A stretch of DNA of 58,907 nt, from the NCBI RefSeq assembly GCF_001541225.1, contig NZ_LMTS01000287.1:1816-60722 (forward strand). Reading direction: 5' to 3'. Below, piece by piece: positions 17,828 to 25,675 of this stretch; the stretch's first letter is position 1, and each line of letters starts with the position of its first letter. The notes beneath the pieces are model-generated. The model ran no database searches, had not been told where the DNA came from, and saw nothing but the letters and a program-made list of their open reading frames with translations. Origin of the DNA: Variovorax sp. WDL1 (GTDB lineage: Bacteria > Pseudomonadota > Gammaproteobacteria > Burkholderiales > Burkholderiaceae_C). The position numbers and the translations under genes were made by a program.

Positions 17828-19348
17828 TTACTTCGGCGCAGGCAAGCGCCCCAGCACTCCCTCGACCGCGAGCCCCACGGCCAGCAGCCTGCGGTCGCTG
17901 CCCGCCGGCCCATCGAGCTCCAGCCCCACGGGCAAGCCGCTCGCGGCGCCCAGCCCCGCGGGCAGCTGCAGGCCCGGGATGCCGGCGTTGCTACCGGGGT
18001 CGGTGTTCTGGATCAGGAGGCCGAAGTTCTCCACGCTGCTGGATTCGGGCGTGGCGGCCAGTGCCACGCGCGGCACGGTGGGGAAGACCAGCGCGTCGAG
18101 CCGGTGCTTCCTGAAGGTATCGCGGTAGAGCTTCTGAAGGGCGGGCCGCGCCTTGCGCATCGCGTTGTCGTAGGCCGGCCTGGCGTCGACCACGCCCTGC
18201 GCTGCCGGCAGCTTGCGCGGCAGCACCAGGCCTTCGAAGGTGCCCTTGACGTCGGGACTGACAATGCCCGCGGCCACCTGGCCGATGTCGACGCCGGCAC
18301 GGTACTTCGCCAGGTAGCTTGCGAGGTCGTCATGGATCTCGTAGAGCGCGACAGGAAAGCTGATGGCGCTGTTGAGCTCGGCCAGCCCGGCCATCTCGAC
18401 ATCGACGAGCGTGACGCCGGCGTCACGCAACCTGGCGAGCGCCGCATCGGTGGCGGCGCGGGTGTCCTCGTCGAGATTGGCGTAGAAAACCTTTGCGACG
18501 CCCAGCCGTACGCGCTTGAGGTCCGCCGGCACCACCGGCGTGCCGCCGGCGATGACGCGGTCGAGCAGCGCCAGGTCGGCCACCGACAGCGCCATCGGCC
18601 CCGCAGTGTCGCGCGTGTGCGAGATCGGCACGATGCCCTGTTGCGAATAGCGTCCCACGGTGGGGCGCAGCGCGGCGCAGCCGTTGAAGGCGCACGGGAT
18701 GCGCACCGAGCCGCCGGTGTCTGTGCCCAGCGCGGCTGGCACCATGCGCGCACCCAGTGCTGCGCCATTGCCCGAGGAGGAACCGCCGGCGATGCGCGTC
18801 GCATCGTAGGCATTGCGCACGCCCACGTCGGGCCCCGTCTGGAAGGCCGGGTTGTAGCCGCTCACGCCGAAGGCCAGCTCGTGCATGTGGGTCTTGCCCA
18901 GCACCACGGCGCCAGCTGCGCGCAGCTTCGAGACCACCGGCGCGTCAGCGCTGGCGACGAAGCCCTTGAGCGCGGGCGTGCCGGCGCTGGCCGGCAGGCC
19001 CTGGACCTGGATGTTGTCCTTGATCGCCACCGGCAGGCCTCCCAGCAGCTTGCAGGGGCCGCCACGGCGGCGCGCCGCATCGGCAGCCCTCGCGGCCTTG
19101 AGGGCGCCCGCCTCGTCCAGCGTGATGAAGGCATTGAGTTGCGGCTTGGCCTTGGCCTGTGCGAGGTAGGCCGTCACCAGTTGCTCGCTGGTCAGCGAGC
19201 CGGCGCACAGGCGCTGCGCGGCTTCGCTGGCGGTCAGCGTGGCGAGGTCAAGGGGCGCACCCTGCGCGCCCGCGGATGAAACGAAAGCAGCCGTGCACAG
19301 CGCGAGCGCGACGGTGCAGGCGGACGATGCGCGGCGATCGATGGACAT
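17828..19348 (-). CDS. Exported amidase (amidase-signature family)
   Basis: A 506-residue amidase-signature enzyme hydrolysing amide bonds. The N-terminus is a signal peptide (hydrophobic residues about 10-27, likely cleavage after AGA), so it acts in the periplasm, unlike most of the family. The Ser-cisSer-Lys triad is visible: Lys in VAIKDNIQVQG, the cis-Ser in GGSSSGNGAAL, and the nucleophile Ser in GTDTGGSVRIP. The C-terminal part holds ALVFPTVPRVA and GIPGLQLPAGL typical of the family. ATG 19348 lies at the start of the signal peptide. It stands alone between the hydrolase gene and the acyl-CoA dehydrogenase, with 90-base flanks. Substrate is unknown; peptide or aryl amides are possible. 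Confidence 0.9.
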   Translation of the reverse strand: MSIDRRASSACTVALALCTAAFVSSAGAQGAPLDLATLTASEAAQRLCAGSLTSEQLVTAYLAQAKAKPQLNAFITLDEAGALKAARAADAARRRGGPCKLLGGLPVAIKDNIQVQGLPASAGTPALKGFVASADAPVVSKLRAAGAVVLGKTHMHELAFGVSGYNPAFQTGPDVGVRNAYDATRIAGGSSSGNGAALGARMVPAALGTDTGGSVRIPCAFNGCAALRPTVGRYSQQGIVPISHTRDTAGPMALSVADLALLDRVIAGGTPVVPADLKRVRLGVAKVFYANLDEDTRAATDAALARLRDAGVTLVDVEMAGLAELNSAISFPVALYEIHDDLASYLAKYRAGVDIGQVAAGIVSPDVKGTFEGLVLPRKLPAAQGVVDARPAYDNAMRKARPALQKLYRDTFRKHRLDALVFPTVPRVALAATPESSSVENFGLLIQNTDPGSNAGIPGLQLPAGLGAASGLPVGLELDGPAGSDRRLLAVGLAVEGVLGRLPAPK

Positions 19349-19438
19349 GGTGGCCCCCTCCGTGAGACAAAGGCCCCATGGTGCGCCGCCGCGCCGCGCT
19401 TGTCTGTCATCCATATCGATGACAGCCGTGGCAGCGCT

Positions 19439-20569
19439 TCAGGCCAGCGCTCGCTGGATCAGCAGTTTCTGGATGTCCGACGTGCCTTCGTAGATCTGGC
19501 ACACGCGCACGTCGCGGTAGATGCGCTCCAGCGGGAAGTCGTTGACGTAGCCGTAGCCGCCCAGGGTCTGGATGGCCGCGCTGCAGACGCGCTCGGCCAT
19601 CTCGCTGGCGAACAGCTTGGCCATCGCGGCTTCCTTCAGGCAGGGCAGTCCGGCATCGCGCAGGCTGGCCGCGTGCCAGATCAGCTGGCGCGCCGCTTCG
19701 ATCTGCGTCGCGCAGTCGGCCAGCCTGAAGCCCACCGCCTGCTGCTCGAAGATCGGGCTGCCGAAGGCCTGGCGCTCCTTGGCGTAGGCGAGCGCGACCT
19801 CGAAGGCGCTGCGCGCCATGCCCACGCTCTGCGCTGCGATGCCGATTCGCCCGCCTTCGAGTGCGCCGAGCGCGATCTTGTAGCCCTCGCCCTCCTGGCC
19901 GATCAGGTTCTCGGCCGGAATGCGGCAGGCGTCGAAGTTGATCTGCGCGGTGTCGCTCGAATGCTGGCCGAGCTTGTCCTCCAGCCGCGCCGCCGTGTAG
20001 CCGGGCGCGTCGGTGGGCACGATGAAGGCGCTCATGCCGCGCTTGCCCGCGCCCTTGTCGGTGACCGCGATGACGATCGCGACCTGGCCGTTCTTGCCGC
20101 TCGTGATGAACTGCTTGACGCCGTCGATCACCCAGCCGTCCGCGTCCTTGCGTGCGGTGGTGCGCAGCGATGAGGCATCGCTGCCGGCCTGCGGCTCGGT
20201 CAGGCAGAAGGCGCCCAGCATCTGCCCCTGCGCAAGTGGCTGCAGCCACTTCTTCTTCTGCGCCGCGTTGCCGTAGCGCATGAGGATGGCATTGACCGGG
20301 CAGTTGGTGACGCTGATGGCGGTGCTGGTGCCGCCGTCGCCGGCCGCGATTTCTTCGAGCACGAGGGCGAGCGTCAGGTAGTCAAGGCCGGCGCCGCCAT
20401 CCTCCTCGGGCACGCAGATGCCGTAGGCGCCCAGCGCCGCCAGGCCCGCATGGGCTTCCTTCGGGAAGAAGTGCTCGCGGTCCCAGCGCGGCGCGTTGGG
20501 CCAGAGCTCGGCCTGGGCGAAGGCGCGCACCGCGTCGCGGATCGCTTCCTGGTCAGGGGTCAGCAGCAT
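19439..20569 (-). CDS. Acyl-CoA dehydrogenase (short/medium-chain type)
   Basis: A 376-residue FAD-dependent acyl-CoA dehydrogenase. It has FCLTEPQAGSDASS in the middle domain, QTLGGYGYVNDFPLERIYRD near the end, and the catalytic Glu in IYEGTSDIQ, the usual SCAD/MCAD position. This separates it from the isovaleryl-CoA dehydrogenase at 6464-7636. Substrate is not fixed by sequence; the thiolase encoded 0.8 kb away on the same strand suggests fatty or branched-chain acyl-CoA oxidation. ATG 20569 precedes LLTPDQEAIRDAVRAFAQ, the normal N-terminus; an upstream in-frame start would add 25 unrelated residues. Its upstream region carries a 15-bp direct repeat. Confidence 0.94.
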   Translation of the reverse strand: MLLTPDQEAIRDAVRAFAQAELWPNAPRWDREHFFPKEAHAGLAALGAYGICVPEEDGGAGLDYLTLALVLEEIAAGDGGTSTAISVTNCPVNAILMRYGNAAQKKKWLQPLAQGQMLGAFCLTEPQAGSDASSLRTTARKDADGWVIDGVKQFITSGKNGQVAIVIAVTDKGAGKRGMSAFIVPTDAPGYTAARLEDKLGQHSSDTAQINFDACRIPAENLIGQEGEGYKIALGALEGGRIGIAAQSVGMARSAFEVALAYAKERQAFGSPIFEQQAVGFRLADCATQIEAARQLIWHAASLRDAGLPCLKEAAMAKLFASEMAERVCSAAIQTLGGYGYVNDFPLERIYRDVRVCQIYEGTSDIQKLLIQRALA

Positions 20570-20684
20570 GGCGGCTCCTGGATGACGGTGACTTCGGGGC
20601 CCGGATGCATGAAGGAGGTCTCCGCGAGTTGGGGAACCCGTCATTCTAGGGAGCGCTCGCCCCCATCGGCCCGTGTGCGCGACG

Positions 20685-20730
20685 GGCCAAGAAATGTCAC
20701 AGCGTGCCGAGAAACGGCCAAAAAGTGTCA
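20685..20730. repeat. 15-bp direct repeat with 31-bp spacing
   Basis: GGCCAAGAAATGTCA (20685-20699) and GGCCAAAAAGTGTCA (20716-20730) differ at two positions and start 31 bp apart. They lie between the acyl-CoA dehydrogenase start and the end of the unknown gene, both on the minus strand. They could be operators of the dehydrogenase gene or a relic of an insertion-sequence end. Confidence 0.55.
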
Positions 20731-20746
20731 GCGCGCGCGCGGCGCG

Positions 20747-21265
20747 TCAAGCGGCCAGCAGGGCCGCGGCGGCCCGTGCGATGGCCCGTGCGTTCAGCTG
20801 CGCGGAGGTGCGCAGCACGCCTTGCCAGTAGCGCTCGACAGCCTCGAGGCCGCCGGCCTTCTCCTGCTGCTCGAAGGGGATGTAGAGCGACCAGTCTGTG
20901 AGACCAAGGAAATGAGCACGAAAGACTTCGCCATGGAACTCGGCAGTCTCTTCGGCAGTGACGTCGCGGGTGATCAAGGGACTCTTGTCGAACTGCAGGC
21001 TCAGGGCATCGAGGTAGCCGCAAGCCATGGCGAGCCGGATCTGCGTGAGCTCACCGGCCTGCAGGTGCTGCACAGTCTCCAGGCGCAGGCCCGGTACCGT
21101 GCCGAGCCGCGGCTCGGCGGGCGATCTTCCGTCGACCTCGCCGGCGGCCCAGCATGCGTAGTAATAGCCGTGATCGGCCAGGTAGGTGTAGACCGAGCCC
21201 ACCCGCCCCTGGCCAAGCAGCAGGCGAAGCTTCCTGAACTGGGCCTGCGAGATCGGTGAAGGCAT
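20747..21265 (-). CDS. Hypothetical protein (172 aa)
   Basis: A 172-residue protein that I do not recognise. It shows mixed alpha/beta character with a helical C-terminus (Ala-rich, RAIARAAAALLAA). The segments GRVGSVYTYLADHGYYYACWA, FHGEVFRAHFLGLTDWSLYIPFEQQEK and AVERYWQGVLRTSAQLNARA look like conserved cores. There is no signal peptide or membrane helix. ATG 21265 was chosen as the nearest in-frame start before the well-structured part; a second ATG 11 codons upstream is possible. It sits between the thiolase (106 bases upstream) and the acyl-CoA dehydrogenase on the same strand and may be co-transcribed with either. Confidence 0.68.
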   Translation of the reverse strand: MPSPISQAQFRKLRLLLGQGRVGSVYTYLADHGYYYACWAAGEVDGRSPAEPRLGTVPGLRLETVQHLQAGELTQIRLAMACGYLDALSLQFDKSPLITRDVTAEETAEFHGEVFRAHFLGLTDWSLYIPFEQQEKAGGLEAVERYWQGVLRTSAQLNARAIARAAAALLAA

Positions 21266-21371
21266 TGAGGGCTCCGGGCATCGGCAAGGGTTGCGCATCG
21301 AGTGAAGGCGCCCTGGGCCGATGGTCGGCGCCCTCACGGTCCTGCAACTGCAGTTATCGTGCCTGCCGGCT

Positions 21372-22556
21372 TCAGACCAGTTCGAGCGCGACCGCCGTGC
21401 CCTCGCCCCCGCCGATGCACAGCGTGGCGACGCCGCGCTTCTTGCCCTTTTGCTGGAGCGCATGGATCAGCGTGACCATGATGCGCGCGCCGCTGGCGCC
21501 GATCGGATGGCCCAGCGCGCAGGCGCCGCCATGCACGTTGACCACGGCGTGCGAAACGTCGAGCTCGTGCATCAGCGCCATCGGCACCACCGCGAAGGCC
21601 TCGTTGACCTCCCACAGGTCCACGTCCTTCACGCCCCAGCCGGTCTTCTTGAAGAGCTTGGCCACCGCCCCCACCGGCGCGGTCGAGAACCACTCGGGCT
21701 GCTGCGCATGCGTGGCGTGGCCGAGTATGCGCGCGATGGGCTTGGCGCCCAGCTTCTTCGCGGTGCTCTCGGTCATCATGACCAGCGCCGCGGCGCCGTC
21801 GTTGATCGAGGAGCTGGAGGCGGCGGTAATGGTGCCGCCCTCCTTCTTGAAGGCCGGCTTGAGCGTGGGGATCTTGTCGAGCTTGACCTTGCCCGGGCCC
21901 TCGTCGATCTCGATCAGGGTGTCGCCGCCACGGCCCTTGACCAGCACGGGCGCGATCTCGGCCTTGAAGGCGCCCGAGGTGGTAGCGGCCTTGGCGCGCT
22001 CCACGCTGGCGATCGCGAACTCGTCCTGCTGCTGGCGGGTGAACTTGTACTTGGCCGCGCAGTCCTCGCCGAAGGTGCCCATGGAACGGCCGGGCTGGTA
22101 GGCGTCTTCCAGGCCGTCGAGCATCATGTGGTCGAAGATGCGGTCGTGGCCCATGCGGTAGCCGCCGCGGCCCTTGAGCATCAGGTAGGGCGCGTTGGTC
22201 ATGCTCTCCATGCCACCAGCCACCATCACCTCGTGCGTGCCGGCCAGCAGCAGGTCGTGCGCGAGCATCGCGGCCTTCATGGCCGAGCCGCACATCTTGC
22301 TGAGGGTAACGGCTCCGGCGCTGTCGGGCAGGCCGCCCTTGTAGGCCGCCTGGCGCGCCGGTGCCTGGCCCTGACCGGCCATCAGGCAGTTGCCGAACAG
22401 CACCTCGCCGACCGTGTCGGGCGCAATGCCCGCGCGCTCGATGGCCGCCTTGATGGCAACGCCGCCCAGGTCGTGCGCGGCGAGGGAAGAGAAGTCGCCC
22501 TGGAAGCCGCCCATGGGGGTGCGCGCGGCGCCGACGATCACGATCGATTCAGACAT
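21372..22556 (-). CDS. Acetyl-CoA acetyltransferase (thiolase)
   Basis: A 394-residue biosynthetic-type thiolase that condenses two acetyl-CoA or cleaves acetoacetyl-CoA. The acyl-accepting nucleophile is Cys89 in LSKMCGSAMKA; the active-site His is in HGGACALGHPIGASGAR; and the second Cys lies in LCIGGGEGTA near the C-terminus. The first motif reads NVHGGACALGHP rather than the usual NVNGGAIALGHP, and the second GGGEG rather than GGGMG, minor variations. ATG 22556 matches the family N-terminus (SESIVIVGAARTPMGGFQG). With the acyl-CoA dehydrogenase nearby it fits the end of leucine or fatty acid oxidation, where acetoacetate enters as acetoacetyl-CoA. It lies 47 bases after aceK on the same strand. 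Confidence 0.95.
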   Translation of the reverse strand: MSESIVIVGAARTPMGGFQGDFSSLAAHDLGGVAIKAAIERAGIAPDTVGEVLFGNCLMAGQGQAPARQAAYKGGLPDSAGAVTLSKMCGSAMKAAMLAHDLLLAGTHEVMVAGGMESMTNAPYLMLKGRGGYRMGHDRIFDHMMLDGLEDAYQPGRSMGTFGEDCAAKYKFTRQQQDEFAIASVERAKAATTSGAFKAEIAPVLVKGRGGDTLIEIDEGPGKVKLDKIPTLKPAFKKEGGTITAASSSSINDGAAALVMMTESTAKKLGAKPIARILGHATHAQQPEWFSTAPVGAVAKLFKKTGWGVKDVDLWEVNEAFAVVPMALMHELDVSHAVVNVHGGACALGHPIGASGARIMVTLIHALQQKGKKRGVATLCIGGGEGTAVALELV

Positions 22557-22603
22557 GAAGTGCTCCTTGGTGAAGTCAAAGACAAGTTCGGACGTGGCCG
22601 ATC

Positions 22604-24415
22604 TCAGAAGTAAGGCGCATGGCCATCGTGCTGGAAGCGCTGCGCCTCGTCGTAGGGAAAGACATCGAGCATCTGGCCGGCCTGGATGCGCTCCTTGTGG
22701 CTCTGCCAGAACGCGGCGTCGAGCAGGTCGGCGTGGTGGGCCATGAAAGCCTCGCGCACTGCCTCGTTGCCGAGCAGGAAAGGGCCAAAGGTCTCGGGGA
22801 ACACATCCTTCGGGCCAACCGAGTACCAGACCTCGCCGCTCAATTCGTCCTCCTCGGTGCGGGCCTCCGGCACGCGGCGGAAGTTGCACTCGGTGAGGTA
22901 CTCGATCTCGTCATAGTCGTAGAACACCACCTTGCCGCCGCGCGCGACGCCGAAGTTCTTCCACAGCATGTCGCCGGGAAAGATGTTGGCCGCGACCATG
23001 TCCTTGATGGCATTGCCGTATTCGACGACCGCGTGCTCCAGCTGCTTGCTCGCCCGGTGCGCGTGCTCGGGATGCTCGAGCTGGTCGAAGGCCTCCTGCA
23101 GGTAGATGTTGAGCGGGATCATGCGGCGCTCGATGTAGACATGCTTGAGCACCAACTCCATCTCCCCGTTGCCGTCGCGGTCGCCGATCTCGAGCTGGCT
23201 GGGGGCGAACTGCCTGATTTCCTCGATCAGCTCGGGCTCGAAGCGGTCCAGCGGGAACCCGACGTCGCTGTACTCCAGCGTGTCGGCCATGCGCCCCACG
23301 CGGTCGTGCTGCTTCACCAGCATGTACTTGCTCTTGATCTGCTCGCGCGTGGTGTCCTTCTGCGGCGGATAGAAGTCCTTGATGACCTTGAACACGTAGG
23401 GAAAGGAGGGCAGGTCGAACACCAGCATCACCATGCCCTTGATGCCGGGGGCGATGCGGAACCGGTCGGTCGAGTAGTTCAGGTGGTAGAGGAAGTCGCG
23501 GTAGAAAAGCGTCTTGCCCTGCTTGGCCAGCCCGAGCGCGTTGTAGATCTCGGCGCGGGGCTTGCGCGGCATCAGCGAGCGCAGGAACTGCACATAGGCC
23601 GATGGCACCTCCATGTCGACCATGAAGTAGGCCCGCGCGAAGCTGAAGAGCATCTGCAGGTCTTCCTCGCCGAAGAGCGCGGCGTCGATGTAGAACTTGC
23701 CGGCGCGGTCATGCAGGATCGGGAGCGCGAAGGGCAGCTCGATGAAGCCGTTCATGATCTTGCCGACCACGTAGGCGCCCTTGTTGCGGTAGAACAGGCC
23801 CGACAGCACCTGCAGCTGGAAGTTCGCGCGCAGCTTGACCTGGTGGAAGCGCCCGAGGATGGCGGCGGCCACGCGCTCGGCATCGCGCTGGATATCGGCA
23901 AAGCGGCCTTGCAGGGCGTAGTCCTCGAGCAGCCGGCGCACCGTGCCGGCCAGCGTGTGCTGCTCGGGGTAGTAGGCGCGGTAGGTGGGCGCGCCGCGCG
24001 GCTCGATGTACTCGGTGCTGATGGCCGGCCGCACGAAGATGAAGTCGTTCTGGAAGTAGGCGCGGTGCAGGATCTTGGTGGTGACCGAGTTGAAGAAGGT
24101 CTCCGCCAGCTCGGGCTGGTGGTGGTCGACCAGGAGGCCGATGAAGTGCAGCTTGACCTGGTGCCAGACGTCCATGGGCTGCTCGCCTGCCTTGAACTCC
24201 TTCTCGAGTCGGGCCACCGCCTCGCTCACGCGCAGGTCGTAGAACTCGATGCGCTCGCGCTGCGCCCGCTGCTGGCCCGGCCAGTCGGCGGTCTCGAATC
24301 GATGCTTGGCGCGGGCCGACTCTGCGCGGAACAGCCGGTAGTGGCGATCGAAGCCGTCGCGCATCGCCTTGGCGATGTCATAGGCGAGCGGGGAATCGAG
24401 GCGCTGGGGAAACAT
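22604..24415 (-). CDS. aceK: Isocitrate dehydrogenase kinase/phosphatase AceK
   Basis: AceK phosphorylates and dephosphorylates isocitrate dehydrogenase, deciding whether isocitrate enters the TCA cycle or the glyoxylate bypass. The 603-residue protein has the normal length and blocks: N-terminal regulatory region to about 300, then GIKGMVMLVFDLPSFPYVFKVIKD (glycine-rich ATP-binding loop and Lys), KYMLVKQHDRVGRMADTLEY, MIPLNIYL, and the catalytic NIFPGDMLWKNFGV and KVVFYDYDEIEYLTECNFR containing the metal-binding Asp. Its partners aceA and aceB are not in this window. It is followed 47 bases later by the thiolase and preceded by the carbonic anhydrase with a 4-base gap, so the three are probably one transcript. 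Confidence 0.97.
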   Translation of the reverse strand: MFPQRLDSPLAYDIAKAMRDGFDRHYRLFRAESARAKHRFETADWPGQQRAQRERIEFYDLRVSEAVARLEKEFKAGEQPMDVWHQVKLHFIGLLVDHHQPELAETFFNSVTTKILHRAYFQNDFIFVRPAISTEYIEPRGAPTYRAYYPEQHTLAGTVRRLLEDYALQGRFADIQRDAERVAAAILGRFHQVKLRANFQLQVLSGLFYRNKGAYVVGKIMNGFIELPFALPILHDRAGKFYIDAALFGEEDLQMLFSFARAYFMVDMEVPSAYVQFLRSLMPRKPRAEIYNALGLAKQGKTLFYRDFLYHLNYSTDRFRIAPGIKGMVMLVFDLPSFPYVFKVIKDFYPPQKDTTREQIKSKYMLVKQHDRVGRMADTLEYSDVGFPLDRFEPELIEEIRQFAPSQLEIGDRDGNGEMELVLKHVYIERRMIPLNIYLQEAFDQLEHPEHAHRASKQLEHAVVEYGNAIKDMVAANIFPGDMLWKNFGVARGGKVVFYDYDEIEYLTECNFRRVPEARTEEDELSGEVWYSVGPKDVFPETFGPFLLGNEAVREAFMAHHADLLDAAFWQSHKERIQAGQMLDVFPYDEAQRFQHDGHAPYF

Positions 24416-24419
24416 GATT

Positions 24420-25151
24420 TCACGGCTCGGCTTGCGCCGGATCGACGTTGGCTTGCGGCAGTTCGGCCCGCTTGCTCCACTTGTAGCGGATGCGCTGGAC
24501 GGCCGCCTTGTACAAGGCCTCGATGGGCTTGACGCCGTCGAGCGTCATGCCGAGATCCTGCAGCAGCCCGTCGTGGACGCCGAAGGCCCAGCCGTGGATG
24601 GACACGGATTGCTTGCGGCTCCACGCATCCTCCATGACGGTGCTGACCGCGACGTTGACCACCTGCTCCGTCACATTGAGTTCGCACAGCGCGTCGGCGC
24701 GAAGCTCTTCGGGCAGGGAACTGAGCAGTACGCGATGGCGGTCTCGCACGTCCTGGATATGGCGGATCCAGTTGTCGGCCAGCCCGATGCGCGCGCCTTC
24801 GAGCGCCGCCTGGACGCCCCCGCAACCGTAATGACCCACCACCATGATGTGCTGGACCTTGAGCCGCTCGACGGCGAACTGGATCGCCGACAGCGCGTTG
24901 AGGTCGGAGTGCACCACGATGTTGGCGACGTTGCGATGCACGAACACCTCGCCCGGCTCCAGCCCGGTGATCTGGTTGGCAGGCACGCGGCTGTCGGAGC
25001 AGCCGATCCACATGTATTTGGGCGTCTGCTGCTTCACCAGGCTGGTGAAGAAGCCGGGACGATCCCGCTCCATGCGCGCTGCCCACGTGCGGTTGTGGGC
25101 AAAGAGATCCTCCAGGTTGTCGGGCGTGTCGTTTTCCATGGGGTCGTGCAT
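24420..25151 (-). CDS. can: Beta-class carbonic anhydrase
   Basis: A 243-residue beta-carbonic anhydrase interconverting CO2 and bicarbonate in the cytoplasm. The zinc ligands are Cys51 and the Asp53-Arg55 dyad in WIGCSDSRVPANQ, then His107 and Cys110 in VVGHYGCGGV (numbered from the first ATG). GEVFVHRNVAN is also conserved. This matches the E. coli Can layout. ATG 25151 and ATG 25139 (at MENDTP) are both possible. It lies 4 bases before aceK on the same strand and 26 bases after the MerR-type gene, so the run MerR gene, can, aceK, thiolase is likely co-transcribed. Bicarbonate would be consumed by the biotin carboxylases of this pathway, which is an inference. Confidence 0.95.
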   Translation of the reverse strand: MHDPMENDTPDNLEDLFAHNRTWAARMERDRPGFFTSLVKQQTPKYMWIGCSDSRVPANQITGLEPGEVFVHRNVANIVVHSDLNALSAIQFAVERLKVQHIMVVGHYGCGGVQAALEGARIGLADNWIRHIQDVRDRHRVLLSSLPEELRADALCELNVTEQVVNVAVSTVMEDAWSRKQSVSIHGWAFGVHDGLLQDLGMTLDGVKPIEALYKAAVQRIRYKWSKRAELPQANVDPAQAEP

Positions 25152-25177
25152 AGTGAATGAGGGACGATGATGAGGCC

Positions 25178-25573
25178 TCAGCGGGCCTTCGGCTTGGACG
25201 CGCGGGTCAGGGCCGCGCGGGCCTGCTTCTCCTGCGCGCGGATCTCGGCGAGGTTGGTCTGCATCTCCTCCAGCTGCGCTTCGAGCTGGGCGCGATGGCT
25301 GCCGAGCACGCCAAGGAAGCGCTGCAGCTGCGGCACGGTGTCGCGCGGGCTGTCGTACATGTCGAGGATTTCCTTCACCTCGTTGAGCTTCAGGCCCAGG
25401 CGCTTGGCACGCAGCGTGAGCGCCAGCCGGGTCCGGTCGCGCGCGGTGTAGACGCGCTGCTGCCCCGCGCGCTCGGGGGCGAGCAGGCCCATGTCCTCGT
25501 AGAAGCGGATCGCCCGCGTGGTGAGGTCGAATTCCCTGGCGAGTTCGCCGATGGTGAAGGTCTGCGAGGACAT
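25178..25573 (-). CDS. liuR: MerR-family transcriptional regulator, LiuR-like
   Basis: A 131-residue MerR-family regulator. Residues 5-73 are the MerR winged helix (TFTIGELAREFDLTTRAIRFYEDMGLLAP, RVYTARDRTRLALTLRAKRLGLKLNEVKEIL), and residues about 75-125 are a coiled-coil dimer helix. There is no C-terminal metal-binding Cys pair. Proteins of this type called LiuR control leucine and acyl-CoA catabolism genes in proteobacteria. It is divergent from an MBL-fold gene that is a common LiuR neighbour, and a near-palindrome with the ACGT core expected for such sites lies between them. Naming it LiuR is inference from these points and the leucine-catabolism content of the window. Confidence 0.8.
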   Translation of the reverse strand: MSSQTFTIGELAREFDLTTRAIRFYEDMGLLAPERAGQQRVYTARDRTRLALTLRAKRLGLKLNEVKEILDMYDSPRDTVPQLQRFLGVLGSHRAQLEAQLEEMQTNLAEIRAQEKQARAALTRASKPKAR

Positions 25574-25648
25574 CGGTGAGCCGGTTGGTCGATTGCGCGG
25601 GCGACAGCAGCTTCGGGCCTGACTACCTACAATGATGGGTCTTCCCCA

Positions 25649-25668
25649 TGACGTTTACGTTAACGTCA
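25649..25668. promoter_or_regulatory. Near-palindromic operator for the LiuR-like regulator
   Basis: TGACGTT-T-ACGT-T-AACGTCA is a 20-bp inverted repeat that differs from a perfect palindrome at one symmetric pair of positions. It lies between the divergent MerR-type gene and the MBL-fold gene and ends 7 bases before the latter's ATG. LiuR-type sites have an ACGT-rich core. I found no second copy in front of the leucine, acyl-CoA dehydrogenase or thiolase genes in this window. Confidence 0.72.
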
Positions 25669-25675
25669 ATCCTAC

